The position numbers and the translations under genes are program-made. A stretch of 36,699 bases of DNA, from positions 1-36,699 of the forward strand of contig JAOHDU010000009.1 in NCBI GenBank assembly GCA_028096805.1, written 5' to 3'. The notes under the pieces are model-generated. The model made no database searches and was not told the DNA's origin. It worked only from the letters and a program-made list of their open reading frames with translations. Every line of letters begins with the position of its first letter. Within the stretch, counting starts at the first letter, position 1. Shown here piece after piece: positions 1 to 9,674 of the stretch. The DNA comes from Pontimonas sp. Its GTDB lineage: Bacteria; Actinomycetota; Actinomycetes; Actinomycetales; Microbacteriaceae.

Positions 1-1403
1 CCGTAAGTCCTGCCATCACCTTGGACCCCTACTGATCGGACATCCGCCAACAACACCACGGGGCACTGCCAGATTTCCTCGTCCAATCCTGCTTTGGTCA
101 TTTCTTCGCGAACGATGGCATCAGCCGCACGGAGAGTGTTGAGGCGGTCCGTGGTCACCTCGCCAACAATGCGGATACCAAGCCCCGGCCCGGGGAAAGG
201 ATGCCTACCGACAATTTCTTCAGGAAGGCCCAGCTGACGCCCGATCGCGCGAACCTCGTCCTTGAACAGTGTGCGAAGGGGCTCGACAAGCGAAAACTCC
301 ATGTCTTCGGGAAGCCCACCCACGTTGTGGTGGCTCTTGATCACAGCCGTCCCCGAGCCGCCGCCGCTTTCAACAACATCGGGGTAGAGGGTTCCCTGCA
401 CCAAGAACTTCACCTCGCCACCTGCGACATGGGCTTGCTCCACCACCTCCGTGGAGGCTTGCTCAAAGCTTCGGATGAATTCCCGGCCAATGATTTTGCG
501 TTTCTCTTCCGGGTCGTTCACGCCCGCGAGTGCGGCCACAAACTGATCGGCGACATCGAGCGTGACCAACCGCACACCGGTCGCTGCCACAAAGTCTTCC
601 TCGACCTGGCGGCGCTCGCCCTCGCGGAGCAACCCGTGGTCGACAAACACACAGGTGAGCTGGTCACCGATGGCTTGGTGAACCAAAGCCGCCGCCACAG
701 CGGAATCAACGCCGCCGGAGAGGCCGCAGATCACCAGGTCATCGCCCACCTGCTCGCGAATGGCCTCAATCTGGCCCGCAATCACATGATCGCTATTCCA
801 GGAGCGATCTAGCCCCGCGATACTGTGCAAAAAGTTATCGAGGACCTCTTGCCCATGCGGTGAGTGTTTCACCTCGGGGTGCCACTGCACCCCGAAGAGG
901 GAACGTTCCATCGAACCAAAAGCGGCGACTGCTGTGGCTTCGGTGGTGGCCAACACCTCAAAGCCCGGAGGGGCTTCTTGAACTTGATCACCGTGTGACA
1001 TCCACGTCGTTTGTTGGGCCGGCTGTCCCGCAAAGAGAGGGGTGAGCTCAGGGTTGACCTCGGCCATCGTCGCCCCGTACTCGCGCAGACCGGTGTTGCC
1101 GACCACACCGCCCAGCTCTCTCGCCATTACCTGGAAGCCGTAACAAATTCCTAGTACCGGTAACCCCATCTCGAGGATTCCTGGTTGAAGCGCGGGCGAG
1201 CCTTCTTCATAGACGCTGGAGGGGCCGCCGCTCAACACCAGCGCCAACGGGTTCTTTGCGGCAATCTCCGGGGCAGAAGCCGTGTGGGGCATGATCTCGG
1301 AATACACGCCAGCTTCTCTCACCCGGCGCGCAATCAGCTGCGCGTATTGCGCGCCGAAGTCAATCACCACCACAGGGCGAGGCGTGGTGGTCGATTCACT
1401 CAT
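1..1403 (-). CDS. guaA: GMP synthase (glutamine-hydrolysing), C-terminus cut by window edge
   Basis: GuaA aminates XMP to GMP in the cytoplasm using glutamine and ATP, the last step of guanine nucleotide synthesis. Reading back from the ATG at 1401-1403, the protein begins [20 protein letters not shown]. It has a class I glutamine amidotransferase domain with [10 protein letters not shown] and the nucleophile Cys near residue 87 in GICYGF, then the ATP pyrophosphatase P-loop SGGVDS, and then the XMP-binding half with [11 protein letters not shown]. About 467 codons are visible, so only the last few dozen residues are missing to the left. The start overlaps the stop of the DUF3817 gene by 8 nt, which points to translational coupling at the end of the guaB-guaB3-SURF1-DUF3817-guaA operon. 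Identification is secure. Confidence 0.97.
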   Translation of the reverse strand, partial: MSESTTTPRPVVVIDFGAQYAQLIARRVREAGVYSEIMPHTASAPEIAAKNPLALVLSGGPSSVYEEGSPALQPGILEMGLPVLGICYGFQVMARELGGVVGNTGLREYGATMAEVNPELTPLFAGQPAQQTTWMSHGDQVQEAPPGFEVLATTEATAVAAFGSMERSLFGVQWHPEVKHSPHGQEVLDNFLHSIAGLDRSWNSDHVIAGQIEAIREQVGDDLVICGLSGGVDSAVAAALVHQAIGDQLTCVFVDHGLLREGERRQVEEDFVAATGVRLVTLDVADQFVAALAGVNDPEEKRKIIGREFIRSFEQASTEVVEQAHVAGGEVKFLVQGTLYPDVVESGGGSGTAVIKSHHNVGGLPEDMEFSLVEPLRTLFKDEVRAIGRQLGLPEEIVGRHPFPGPGLGIRIVGEVTTDRLNTLRAADAIVREEMTKAGLDEEIWQCPVVLLADVRSVGVQGDGRTY

Positions 1404-1821
1404 TGCCGCCCCGAATTTCTTGCAGGACCCCACGAACCACCTTGGTGGCGCGCTGCTCGATGGGGAAAGAAAGGAAAGGAATCAAACCGCCCGAGGCGAG
1501 CCAGAGGAATCTCCAGAACGGCCACCGCAGAATTGACCAGACGCGGAAGCACGTAAAGAGATACACGACATAGAACCAACCGTGCACAATCAAGATGAGC
1601 GAGGACAGGTTGAGAGCTTGGGTTGTTCCATCCGGAACAAAGGCAAGGAACCCTTCGGGTCCATTCATTTCCAGCTCGGCGCCATAACCGTATTTGGCAA
1701 TGATTTCTACGGTCAGCAGAATGAGCAAGATGCCGGTGATGTAAGCGGCAATCCGGTACCAGGACAGGGCACTCTCGAGGCGGTCAGGGCCAATCGGTCG
1801 CGAGGACACCGGGGAGGTCAT
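1396..1821 (-). CDS. DUF3817 family integral membrane protein
   Basis: This is a 141-residue membrane protein of the DUF3817 family, common next to guaA in actinobacteria; its function is unknown. Three to four hydrophobic segments are visible: [20 protein letters not shown], a middle one around [20 protein letters not shown], and [20 protein letters not shown] near the C-terminus. A conserved-looking HGWFYVVYL stretch lies in the middle. It overlaps SURF1 upstream by 4 nt (ATGA) and guaA downstream by 8 nt, so it is co-translated with both. Placement beside a cytochrome oxidase assembly factor hints at a membrane or respiratory role, but that is inference only. Confidence 0.85.
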   Translation of the reverse strand: MTSPVSSRPIGPDRLESALSWYRIAAYITGILLILLTVEIIAKYGYGAELEMNGPEGFLAFVPDGTTQALNLSSLILIVHGWFYVVYLFTCFRVWSILRWPFWRFLWLASGGLIPFLSFPIEQRATKVVRGVLQEIRGGNE

Positions 1822-2564
1822 GCCTCAAGTTTAGGGGCAAGGGATGAGAGCTCTTCGAGCTCTCCTTCCCAAGCATCGCGGACCAAGCGGTACCACAGGT
1901 ACAGCGCGAACAGGCCAAAAATAGCCCACTCCAGGGCATAGAACAGATTGAGCAGGTTGAGTTTGCTCTCCACCTCCGGCACCACGGTCACCACGGTCTC
2001 CAGCCCTGCCGGAGCCTGCGCCATCACCAGGTAGCCGCCATACACGGGTCCCGGGTCCTGCCACAGATTCACCAGCTCCGCTACCGCAACAGCTTCACGT
2101 TGTCCGCCACGAAGATCTGTTTGTTGCGGGGACTGTGTGGGAACGTAACGCCCGACTACCTCGGTCGTTGTGGAGGGCAGTGAACCGCTCTCTGGCGCCC
2201 AGCCGGCGACAACGGCCAGGGATGTCCCCTCGGAGCTTGCGCAGTGGCGAACCAACCATGCGCCGGAGCGATCATCAGCCTGCCGGTTGGTAACAACCAG
2301 ATCATCCCGTTGGTCAAACCGGCACGTGATACTCACCATGCGACCACTGCCCTCGGTGGTGATAGTGGACTGAGGAGTCTCCAGACTGCTCAGGGCAACC
2401 ACGGTTTCGGTGTCGCGCTCAATGATGGTGGCCGAGGCAATACTGCGCTCGAGTTGCCACTGCCCCAAGAAAGCGAAAACACCGGCCACGACCAAGGCCA
2501 GGGCCAGAGCGGCAAGCCACCGTGGCCGGAAAGCCACAGTCCAGAACGAGAGGGGCTTGGTCAT
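1818..2564 (-). CDS. SURF1 family cytochrome oxidase assembly protein
   Basis: SURF1 (Shy1) proteins help insert heme a into cytochrome c oxidase at the membrane. I take the ATG at 2562-2564 (MTKPLSFWTVAFRPRWLA) rather than any start further upstream, because the open frame upstream runs into guaB3 and lacks family similarity. The protein has an N-terminal transmembrane helix followed by the family motif GQWQLERS, a long extracytoplasmic domain, and a C-terminal helix (LFYALEWAIFGLFALYLWYR) followed by a short acidic tail. Length (248 aa) is normal for the family. It sits 44 nt after guaB3 and overlaps the DUF3817 gene by 4 nt. Its presence implies an aa3-type oxidase encoded elsewhere. Confidence 0.9.
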   Translation of the reverse strand: MTKPLSFWTVAFRPRWLAALALALVVAGVFAFLGQWQLERSIASATIIERDTETVVALSSLETPQSTITTEGSGRMVSITCRFDQRDDLVVTNRQADDRSGAWLVRHCASSEGTSLAVVAGWAPESGSLPSTTTEVVGRYVPTQSPQQTDLRGGQREAVAVAELVNLWQDPGPVYGGYLVMAQAPAGLETVVTVVPEVESKLNLLNLFYALEWAIFGLFALYLWYRLVRDAWEGELEELSSLAPKLEA

Positions 2565-2608
2565 CGTGACCTCAGAATAGAACGCGGGGCTGTGCGATCG
2601 ATGAAGGT

Positions 2609-3718
2609 CTAGGACGGGATGACCACGTCGACCCGCTGGAACTCCTTGAGCTCGGAGTATCCGCAGGTAGCCATCGAGTGACGCAGCGCGCCCATCAGGT
2701 TGGTTCGACCATCTGCCGAATGCGCGGGACCATGCAACACCTCTTCCAGGCTTCCGCCTTCGCCGACAAACGCGCGATACCCGCGCGGCATCGTGGCGTG
2801 GTGAGCTTCTTGGCCCCAGTGCCATCCAAGCCCCGGGGCTTCCGAAGCACGAGCAAGGAGGGAGCCGACCATAACAGCATCCGCTCCGGTGGCGATTGCA
2901 GCAACAATGTCGCCGCTGCGACCCAGACCGCCATCGGCGATCACGTGAACATATCGACCGCCGGACTCGTCCAGGTATTCCCTGCGAGCACTGGCAACAT
3001 CGGAAATTGCGCTCGCCATGGGGGCGTGAATGCCCAGCGACGCGCGGGTGCTGGAAGCTGCTCCCCCGCCGAAGCCGACGAGAACTCCGGCCGCACCGGT
3101 GCGCATCAGGTGGAGGGCCGCAGTGTGCGTTGCAGCGCCGCCGACAATAACGGGAACATCGAGCTCGTAGATAAATTCTTTGAGGTTTAAGGGCTCACGG
3201 TTTTGGCTAACGTGCTCCGCGCTCACCGTCGTGCCACGGATGACAAAAAGATCGACGCCGGCTTTCACCACTGTTTCGTGAAACTCTTTCGTGCGCTGAG
3301 GACTCAACGAGCCCGCCACCGGCACGCCGCTCTCGCGAATCTCCTGAAGACGCTGGGCGATGAGTTCCGCCTTGATCGGCTCTGCATAGATCCTCTGCAA
3401 GCCACGCGTGACTTCGGTCTCCGTGAATCCTGCGATTTCTTGGTAGACGGCAGACGGGTCTTCGTACCGCGTCCACAACCCTTCGAGGTTCAGCACGCCT
3501 AAGCCGCCCTGCTTGCCCAGCGCAATGGCGGTTGCCGGAGACATCACAGAGTCCATGGGGGCGGCAATCACGGGGGTGTCGAAGGTGAAAGCATCGATGG
3601 TCCAGGCCAGGCTGACGTCCTCGGGGTCACGGGTTCGCCGGGAAGGGATAACCGCAACATCATCCAGGGAATACCCCCTCGTGGCGCGCTTGGTCAGACC
3701 AATTTCTACTTCATTCAC
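2609..3718 (-). CDS. guaB3: GuaB3-type IMP dehydrogenase family protein (no catalytic Cys)
   Basis: This 369-residue TIM-barrel protein belongs to the GuaB3 branch of the IMP dehydrogenase/GMP reductase family, found beside true guaB in many actinobacteria. It has MNEVEIGLTKRATRGYSLDD at the start, APMDSVMSP in the barrel, the phosphate-binding ADGGLGRSGD segment and the C-terminal SMATCGYSELKEFQ. Two features differ from its neighbour guaB: there is no CBS-domain insertion, and the loop that carries the nucleophile in IMPDH reads GFGGGAASSTR, with Ser/Ala in place of Cys. To my recollection mycobacterial GuaB3 also lacks the Cys. Classical IMPDH chemistry is therefore doubtful and the biochemical role is open. 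It lies 20 nt after guaB in the same operon. Confidence 0.9.
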   Translation of the reverse strand: MNEVEIGLTKRATRGYSLDDVAVIPSRRTRDPEDVSLAWTIDAFTFDTPVIAAPMDSVMSPATAIALGKQGGLGVLNLEGLWTRYEDPSAVYQEIAGFTETEVTRGLQRIYAEPIKAELIAQRLQEIRESGVPVAGSLSPQRTKEFHETVVKAGVDLFVIRGTTVSAEHVSQNREPLNLKEFIYELDVPVIVGGAATHTAALHLMRTGAAGVLVGFGGGAASSTRASLGIHAPMASAISDVASARREYLDESGGRYVHVIADGGLGRSGDIVAAIATGADAVMVGSLLARASEAPGLGWHWGQEAHHATMPRGYRAFVGEGGSLEEVLHGPAHSADGRTNLMGALRHSMATCGYSELKEFQRVDVVIPS

Positions 3719-3738
3719 AGCGAAAGCCTCTCTGGCCG

Positions 3739-5342
<1,604 letters not shown>

Positions 5343-5457
5343 GGGGCACTGCTACTTTTTGTCCCCCTGCGAAGTGAATACGATGACCTCAACCAGCGTC
5401 AACGATGATGCAAGGGCAATAAATGACGCCATTATGTTCCGAATCCCCGGAGGCCGT

Positions 5458-6762
5458 GTGAACACTCAGACCCGATCGCGTGCTCGCGTCGGAAAGCAGA
5501 CTCTCATGGTGCTGGTCACCATGCTGTTGGCTTTCTTCAGCGTGTTTGCTGCGCAACCCGCTCTCGCTGACTCTGTCGGCGAGGAATACTCCGACACGAT
5601 CGTCGGGAACATCAAGAACGACGGCATCGCGCTTCAGGGCGTTCAGATCCTCGTGGAGGGCAACGGCTATAGCGCCGAAGTCGTGACCGATGCCGAAGGT
5701 AAGTGGGCGGTCGGCGTCCCGTCAAAGGGAACCTACGCGGTCACCCTCGTCGAAGACACGCTCCCTGACGGCATTGCCGTGCTAGAAGGTGGCGCACAGC
5801 AGGAAGTGACCTTTGGTCTCACCGGCACCGTCGTGCAGAACTTCTTCATCGGTGAGGGGCAGCGCACCCCCATCAGTGTCTTTGACCAGTTCATGATGCG
5901 TCTGTTCGACGGTTTGAACTTCGGGCTGCTGTTGGGGCTCGCTTCGATCGGACTCTCCCTGGTGTTTGGAACGACGGCGCTGCCCAACTTTGCCCACGGT
6001 GAGATGGTGACCTTCGGCGCGGTTATGGCGCTCATGTTGGTGAGTTTCGGCCTGCCTTTCTGGATTGCTATTCCCGGCGCGGTGTTGCTGGGTGGGGTGT
6101 CCGGTTGGGCGATGGACTCAGGGCTATGGAAGCCGCTGCGCGATCGACGCATGGGCATCGTCCAGCTGATGATCGTGAGCATTGGTCTTTCACTGAGCGT
6201 GCGCTATCTGTTCCAGTTCTTCATTGGTGGTGACACCGCGCAGCTGCCCTATTCCAGCGGAACCGGCGAAATTAATCTTTTCCGCACCGTCTCACTGGGC
6301 GTGGTCGATTTGATCAGCATGGGCATCAGCCTCGTGGTGATCATTATTTTCGCCTGGTGGTTGACGAACACCAAGATTGGAAAGGCAACGCGGGCGGTCT
6401 CCGATAACGCGGCCCTCGCTTCAGCTTCCGGTATCGACGTCGATCGGGTGATCCGGGTGGTGTGGATTGCCGCTGCCGCACTCGCCGCTCTCGCCGGTGT
6501 GATGTGGGCCTACTTCCGCCCCGGCATCCGATGGGATATGGGAACCCAGATCTTGCTCTTCATCTTTGCCGCCGGTGTGCTCGGTGGTTTGGGTACCGCC
6601 TTCGGCGCCCTGGTCGGAGCCATCATCGTGGGTGTGTTGATCGAAACATCAGCGCTCTTTATTCCCTCCGACTTGAAATACGTTGGCGCGCTCGTCGTCA
6701 TGATTGTCATTCTGATGTTCCGTCCCCAAGGAATCTTGGGCCGGAAAGAGCGAATAGGTTAA
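5458..6762 (+). CDS. livH: LivH-type branched-chain amino acid ABC transporter permease with secreted N-terminal domain
   Basis: This is one of the two membrane permeases of a high-affinity amino acid importer. I prefer the GTG at 5458 because GGAGG lies 4 nt before it and a good signal peptide follows at once (basic RSRARVGKQ, hydrophobic core, AQPALA cleavage site near residue 37). In-frame ATGs at 5383 and 5434 are alternatives. Residues about 38-135 form a beta-rich domain resembling carboxypeptidase-regulatory or Ig-like modules (IVGNIKNDGIALQGVQILVE, DAEGKWAVGVPSKGTYAV). The rest is a typical LivH permease with GLNFGLLLGLASIGLSLVFG, FAHGEMVTFGA and the C-terminal FRPQGILGRK. livM follows after 12 nt. 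The substrate could also be another amino acid or an amide. Confidence 0.9.
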   Translation: MNTQTRSRARVGKQTLMVLVTMLLAFFSVFAAQPALADSVGEEYSDTIVGNIKNDGIALQGVQILVEGNGYSAEVVTDAEGKWAVGVPSKGTYAVTLVEDTLPDGIAVLEGGAQQEVTFGLTGTVVQNFFIGEGQRTPISVFDQFMMRLFDGLNFGLLLGLASIGLSLVFGTTALPNFAHGEMVTFGAVMALMLVSFGLPFWIAIPGAVLLGGVSGWAMDSGLWKPLRDRRMGIVQLMIVSIGLSLSVRYLFQFFIGGDTAQLPYSSGTGEINLFRTVSLGVVDLISMGISLVVIIIFAWWLTNTKIGKATRAVSDNAALASASGIDVDRVIRVVWIAAAALAALAGVMWAYFRPGIRWDMGTQILLFIFAAGVLGGLGTAFGALVGAIIVGVLIETSALFIPSDLKYVGALVVMIVILMFRPQGILGRKERIG

Positions 6763-6774
6763 GGGGCTACAACC

Positions 6775-7755
6775 ATGGACTGGGGATCAATCTTCACCAA
6801 CACGGCGGCTTCAATGCTGAGCCCCGCAACGATGGCTTTCGCGCTGGCTGCCCTCGGGCTTGCCATGCACTTTGGCTTCGTCGGACTGCTGAACTTCGGT
6901 ATCGCGGGCTTCATGGCCGTCGGTGCCTACGGGTTCGCGATTTCCACCCTGACCTTCGGCTTCCCCTGGTGGGCCGCGATGATCGTGGGCATTGTTGCGT
7001 CCATCATTTTCGCCATCCTGTTGGGTATTCCAACCCTGCGTCTTCGCGGTGACTACCTCGCCATTGTCACGATTGGGGCGGCAGAAATTGTTCGCCTGCT
7101 TTTCACCTCGCAGGCGTGGCAGCCCGTGACCGGTTCAGCTGACGGCCTCTCGGGCTTCCAAGACAGCTTCCGCTCCGTTAACCCGTTCCCTGAGGGTGAC
7201 TATGGGTTTGGCCCTTGGCAGTACACCGAAAACCAACTGTGGGTCCTGGTCTTCGGGGCCATCATCCTTGCCCTGTGCGCATGGCTTTTGTGGAGGCTTA
7301 TCAATAGCCCTTGGGGTCGCGTCATCAAAGGAATTCGTGAAGACGAGGATGCGGTTCGCGCTCTGGGCAAGAACGTCTTCGCCTACAAAATGCAGGCACT
7401 CATCGTGGGCGGTGTCTTCGGTGGTCTCGCCGGAATCATCTACGTATTGCCCTCCTCGACTAACCCGGGTGTCTTCATCACGTCGCTGACATTCTTCGTC
7501 TGGACCGCTTTGCTTCTCGGTGGTGCCGCTACCGTCTTCGGCCCGCTCCTGGGCGCGTTGATCTTCTGGGTGCTGCAGGCGTTCCTCGGATCGTTCCTGC
7601 CCGCCCTGGTTTCTGTCGGTGCCCTGGGTGACTTCACCTCTGCGCAGGCAGGCGCTCTGCGCTTTGTTCTCGTGGGAGTGGGCTTGATGCTGATTGTGAT
7701 CTTCCGCCCGCAGGGAATCCTCGGCGACAAGAAGGAGCTGACCTTTGTCAAGTAA
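6775..7755 (+). CDS. livM: LivM-type branched-chain amino acid ABC transporter permease
   Basis: This 326-residue protein is the second permease, pairing with LivH in the membrane. It shows about eight to ten hydrophobic segments, the family motif FGFVGLLNFGIAGFMAVGAY near the N-terminus, and the EAA-like cytoplasmic loop SPWGRVIKGIREDEDAVRALG that docks on the ATPases. It ends with IFRPQGILGDKKELTFVK. An AAGGGG Shine-Dalgarno lies upstream of the ATG at 6775. Its 3' end overlaps livG by 11 nt, so livM and livG are probably translationally coupled. Confidence 0.94.
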   Translation: MDWGSIFTNTAASMLSPATMAFALAALGLAMHFGFVGLLNFGIAGFMAVGAYGFAISTLTFGFPWWAAMIVGIVASIIFAILLGIPTLRLRGDYLAIVTIGAAEIVRLLFTSQAWQPVTGSADGLSGFQDSFRSVNPFPEGDYGFGPWQYTENQLWVLVFGAIILALCAWLLWRLINSPWGRVIKGIREDEDAVRALGKNVFAYKMQALIVGGVFGGLAGIIYVLPSSTNPGVFITSLTFFVWTALLLGGAATVFGPLLGALIFWVLQAFLGSFLPALVSVGALGDFTSAQAGALRFVLVGVGLMLIVIFRPQGILGDKKELTFVK

Positions 7756-8698
7756 CCCCTCATCACTGCCCACGCCCGAGAAAACTACGGGGCTTCACGT
7801 GGGCGAGCCGGCTCCCGGTGTCGCCAAAGTTGACCCCATCATGGTGGTGGACAACGTCTCGCGCACTTTTGGTGGCCTTACCGCCGTCAATGTTGAGCAC
7901 CTCGAAGTCCCCCGAGGAGCTATCACAGCACTCATTGGACCCAACGGTGCCGGGAAGACCACCCTGTTCAACCTGATGACCGGGTTTGATACCCCCGACA
8001 CCGGAACCTGGTCATTTGACGGTTCCAGCCTCGCCGGGGTGCCCGCGTTCAAAGTGGCGCAGCGGGGCCAGGTGCGCACCTTCCAGCTCACCAAAGCTCT
8101 TGGGCTGTTGACGGTGATGGAGAACATGAAGCTCGGGGCCAAAGACCAGAAGGGTGAAGGCATCTTCCGCTCGCTGTTCCCGTTCATTTGGAAAAAGCAG
8201 GATGCCGAGATTGAAGCTCGTGCCCTCGAGCTCCTTGAGCGCTTCAAACTTGCCAAGTTGAAGGATGAGTTCGCTGCCAGCCTGTCCGGTGGCCAGCGAA
8301 AGCTGCTGGAAATGGCGCGGGCCCTAATGTCTGTTCCCACCCTAGTGATGCTTGATGAGCCCATGGCCGGAGTGAACCCGGCATTGACCGAATCCCTCTT
8401 GGGCCACATTCTCGACTTGAAGAAGCAGGGAATGACTGTCTTGTTCGTCGAGCATGACATGCACATGGTTCGTCACATCGCCGACTGGGTAGTGGTCATG
8501 GCAGAAGGTGCCGTGATTGCCGAGGGACCGCCGGACGAGGTTATGAAGAACCCCGCGGTGGTTGATGCCTATCTCGGCAGCCACCAGGAGGTCGACCTCG
8601 GTGTCGTCACCGGGCGGATCGAAGGCGACAGTGCGGCGGCCGCTGCGGCACTATTCGAGGAGTTGCACGGTGATGAATCTGGAAAGGGCGGCAAGTAA
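7745..8698 (+). CDS. livG: LivG-type ABC transporter ATP-binding protein
   Basis: This 317-residue cytoplasmic ATPase energises the Liv importer. It starts at TTG 7745 with AGGAG 7 nt upstream, inside the end of livM. Walker A (GPNGAGKTT) lies around residues 66-74, the ABC signature is LSGGQRKLLEMARAL, Walker B is LVMLDEPMAGV, and the switch His is in FVEHDMHMV. It is longer than usual LivG (~255 aa) because of an N-terminal tail of about 30 residues rich in Ser, Pro and Thr and a C-terminal acidic/Ala-rich tail after YLGSHQEVDLG. The stop overlaps the livF ATG by one base (TAATG). Confidence 0.94.
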   Translation: MSSNPSSLPTPEKTTGLHVGEPAPGVAKVDPIMVVDNVSRTFGGLTAVNVEHLEVPRGAITALIGPNGAGKTTLFNLMTGFDTPDTGTWSFDGSSLAGVPAFKVAQRGQVRTFQLTKALGLLTVMENMKLGAKDQKGEGIFRSLFPFIWKKQDAEIEARALELLERFKLAKLKDEFAASLSGGQRKLLEMARALMSVPTLVMLDEPMAGVNPALTESLLGHILDLKKQGMTVLFVEHDMHMVRHIADWVVVMAEGAVIAEGPPDEVMKNPAVVDAYLGSHQEVDLGVVTGRIEGDSAAAAAALFEELHGDESGKGGK

Positions 8699-9429
8699 TG
8701 GCCGATAACACCCCCGTCGTCGAGGTCAAAGACGTTCACGCCGGTTATTTGCCCGGGGTGAACATTCTCAATGGCTGCAACCTAGTTGCCAACGAAGGCG
8801 AACTGATCGGCATCATCGGCCCCAACGGTGCCGGTAAATCGACTCTGCTCAAGGCCATCTTCGGACAGGTCAACGTGCGCGAGGGCGGCATTTTCCTTAA
8901 GGGTGATGAAATCACCGGTCTCAAGGCCAACAAGCTTGTTGCTAAAGGGGTGGGGTTTGTCCCCCAGAACAACAACGTGTTCCCAAGCCTCACCATTGAA
9001 GAAAACCTCCAAATGGGTGTCTTCCAGAAGCCCGAGATGTTTGAAGAAGGCCTGGAGCTCGTGACCGGCTTGTTTGCGGAGCTAGGGAAACGTTTGAAGC
9101 AGCGTGCAGGCTCTCTCTCCGGTGGAGAACGCCAGATGGTTGCTATGGGTCGCGCCCTCATGATGAACCCCTCTGTTCTTCTGCTGGACGAGCCCTCCGC
9201 TGGTCTCTCCCCCGTGCGGCAGGACGAGGCGTTCATCCGAGTGTCAGAAATCAACCAAGCGGGTGTGACCACGATCATGGTGGAACAAAACGCCCGTCGT
9301 TGCCTTCAGATCTGTGACCGAGGATACGTTCTTGACCAGGGAACCGATGCCTACACAGGCTCGGGTCGCGAACTGTTGAATGACGAGAAGGTCATCAGCC
9401 TCTACTTGGGCAACTTAGGCGCCGACTAA
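8698..9429 (+). CDS. livF: LivF-type ABC transporter ATP-binding protein
   Basis: This is the second ATPase of the importer, 243 residues, forming a heterodimer with LivG. It has Walker A GPNGAGKST, Q-loop VPQNNNVFPSLTIEENLQMG, signature LSGGERQMVAMGRALMMNP, Walker B VLLLDEPSAGLSP and switch His region replaced by VEQNARR, which is the normal LivF form (EQN instead of EHD). It is the last gene of the plus-strand operon and is followed 15 nt later by a strong intrinsic terminator. Confidence 0.95.
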   Translation: MADNTPVVEVKDVHAGYLPGVNILNGCNLVANEGELIGIIGPNGAGKSTLLKAIFGQVNVREGGIFLKGDEITGLKANKLVAKGVGFVPQNNNVFPSLTIEENLQMGVFQKPEMFEEGLELVTGLFAELGKRLKQRAGSLSGGERQMVAMGRALMMNPSVLLLDEPSAGLSPVRQDEAFIRVSEINQAGVTTIMVEQNARRCLQICDRGYVLDQGTDAYTGSGRELLNDEKVISLYLGNLGAD

Positions 9430-9444
9430 ACACCACAACACGTC

Positions 9445-9480
9445 CTAACGCCCTCAGCGCCTGCTGGGGGCGTTAGTTTT
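9445..9480 (+). terminator. intrinsic terminator of livHMGF
   Basis: CTAACGCCC (9445-9453) pairs with GGGCGTTAG (9468-9476). The stem continues inward through a T-G wobble and CAGC/GCTG to a GCCT loop, giving about 14 paired positions, and is followed by TTTT at 9477-9480. Confidence 0.88.
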
Positions 9481-9493
9481 GCGAGGCCCTGGG

Positions 9494-9560
9494 CCGGTGC
9501 CGCCGGAGGGGGAGCCAGTACCGTGGCTCGGCCGCCCTGCGACAGAGAGCGGCCCACCGG
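9494..9560. other. three-way-junction-like inverted repeats of unknown function
   Basis: Three perfect stems nest here: an outer CCGGTG (9494-9499) with CACCGG (9555-9560), an inner hairpin GAGCCA (9512-9517)/TGGCTC (9524-9529), and a second inner hairpin GGCCGC (9530-9535)/GCGGCC (9549-9554). The second hairpin abuts both the first hairpin and the outer strand with no unpaired base. No coding frame or known RNA family was recognised. It lies between the livF and livK terminators. It could be a small RNA, a relic repeat element, or chance pairing in GC-rich DNA. Confidence 0.4.
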
Positions 9561-9609
9561 GGTCTCAGCGCACCTTCGCCACCTTGCATGAGAATGCTGC
9601 GTTAAACGA

Positions 9610-9643
9610 CTGTGGGGCCCGAGCTAATGCTCGAGCCCCACAG
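9610..9643 (-). terminator. probable livK terminator
   Basis: CTGTGGGGC (9610-9618) pairs with GCCCCACAG (9635-9643), with an inner CGAGC/GCTCG extension and a TAAT loop. On the minus strand it begins 31 nt after the livK stop. The T-run after it is weak (TCGTTTAA), so termination efficiency is uncertain, although the hairpin itself is strong. Confidence 0.7.
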
Positions 9644-9674
9644 TGCTGTAACAAGAGTTACATGCTGATCGTTC

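Noticed and set aside
2565-2825. Longer N-terminus for SURF1
   Set aside because: The extension would overlap guaB3 by more than 200 nt, and its residues do not resemble the family. The ATG at 2564 gives a normal N-terminal membrane helix.
9481-9609. tRNA, SRP RNA, 6C RNA or RNase P RNA in the livF-livK gap
   Set aside because: No T-loop consensus, no SRP GGAAGCAG-type loop, no C-rich twin loops and no RNase P core were found. Only the unexplained stems remain.
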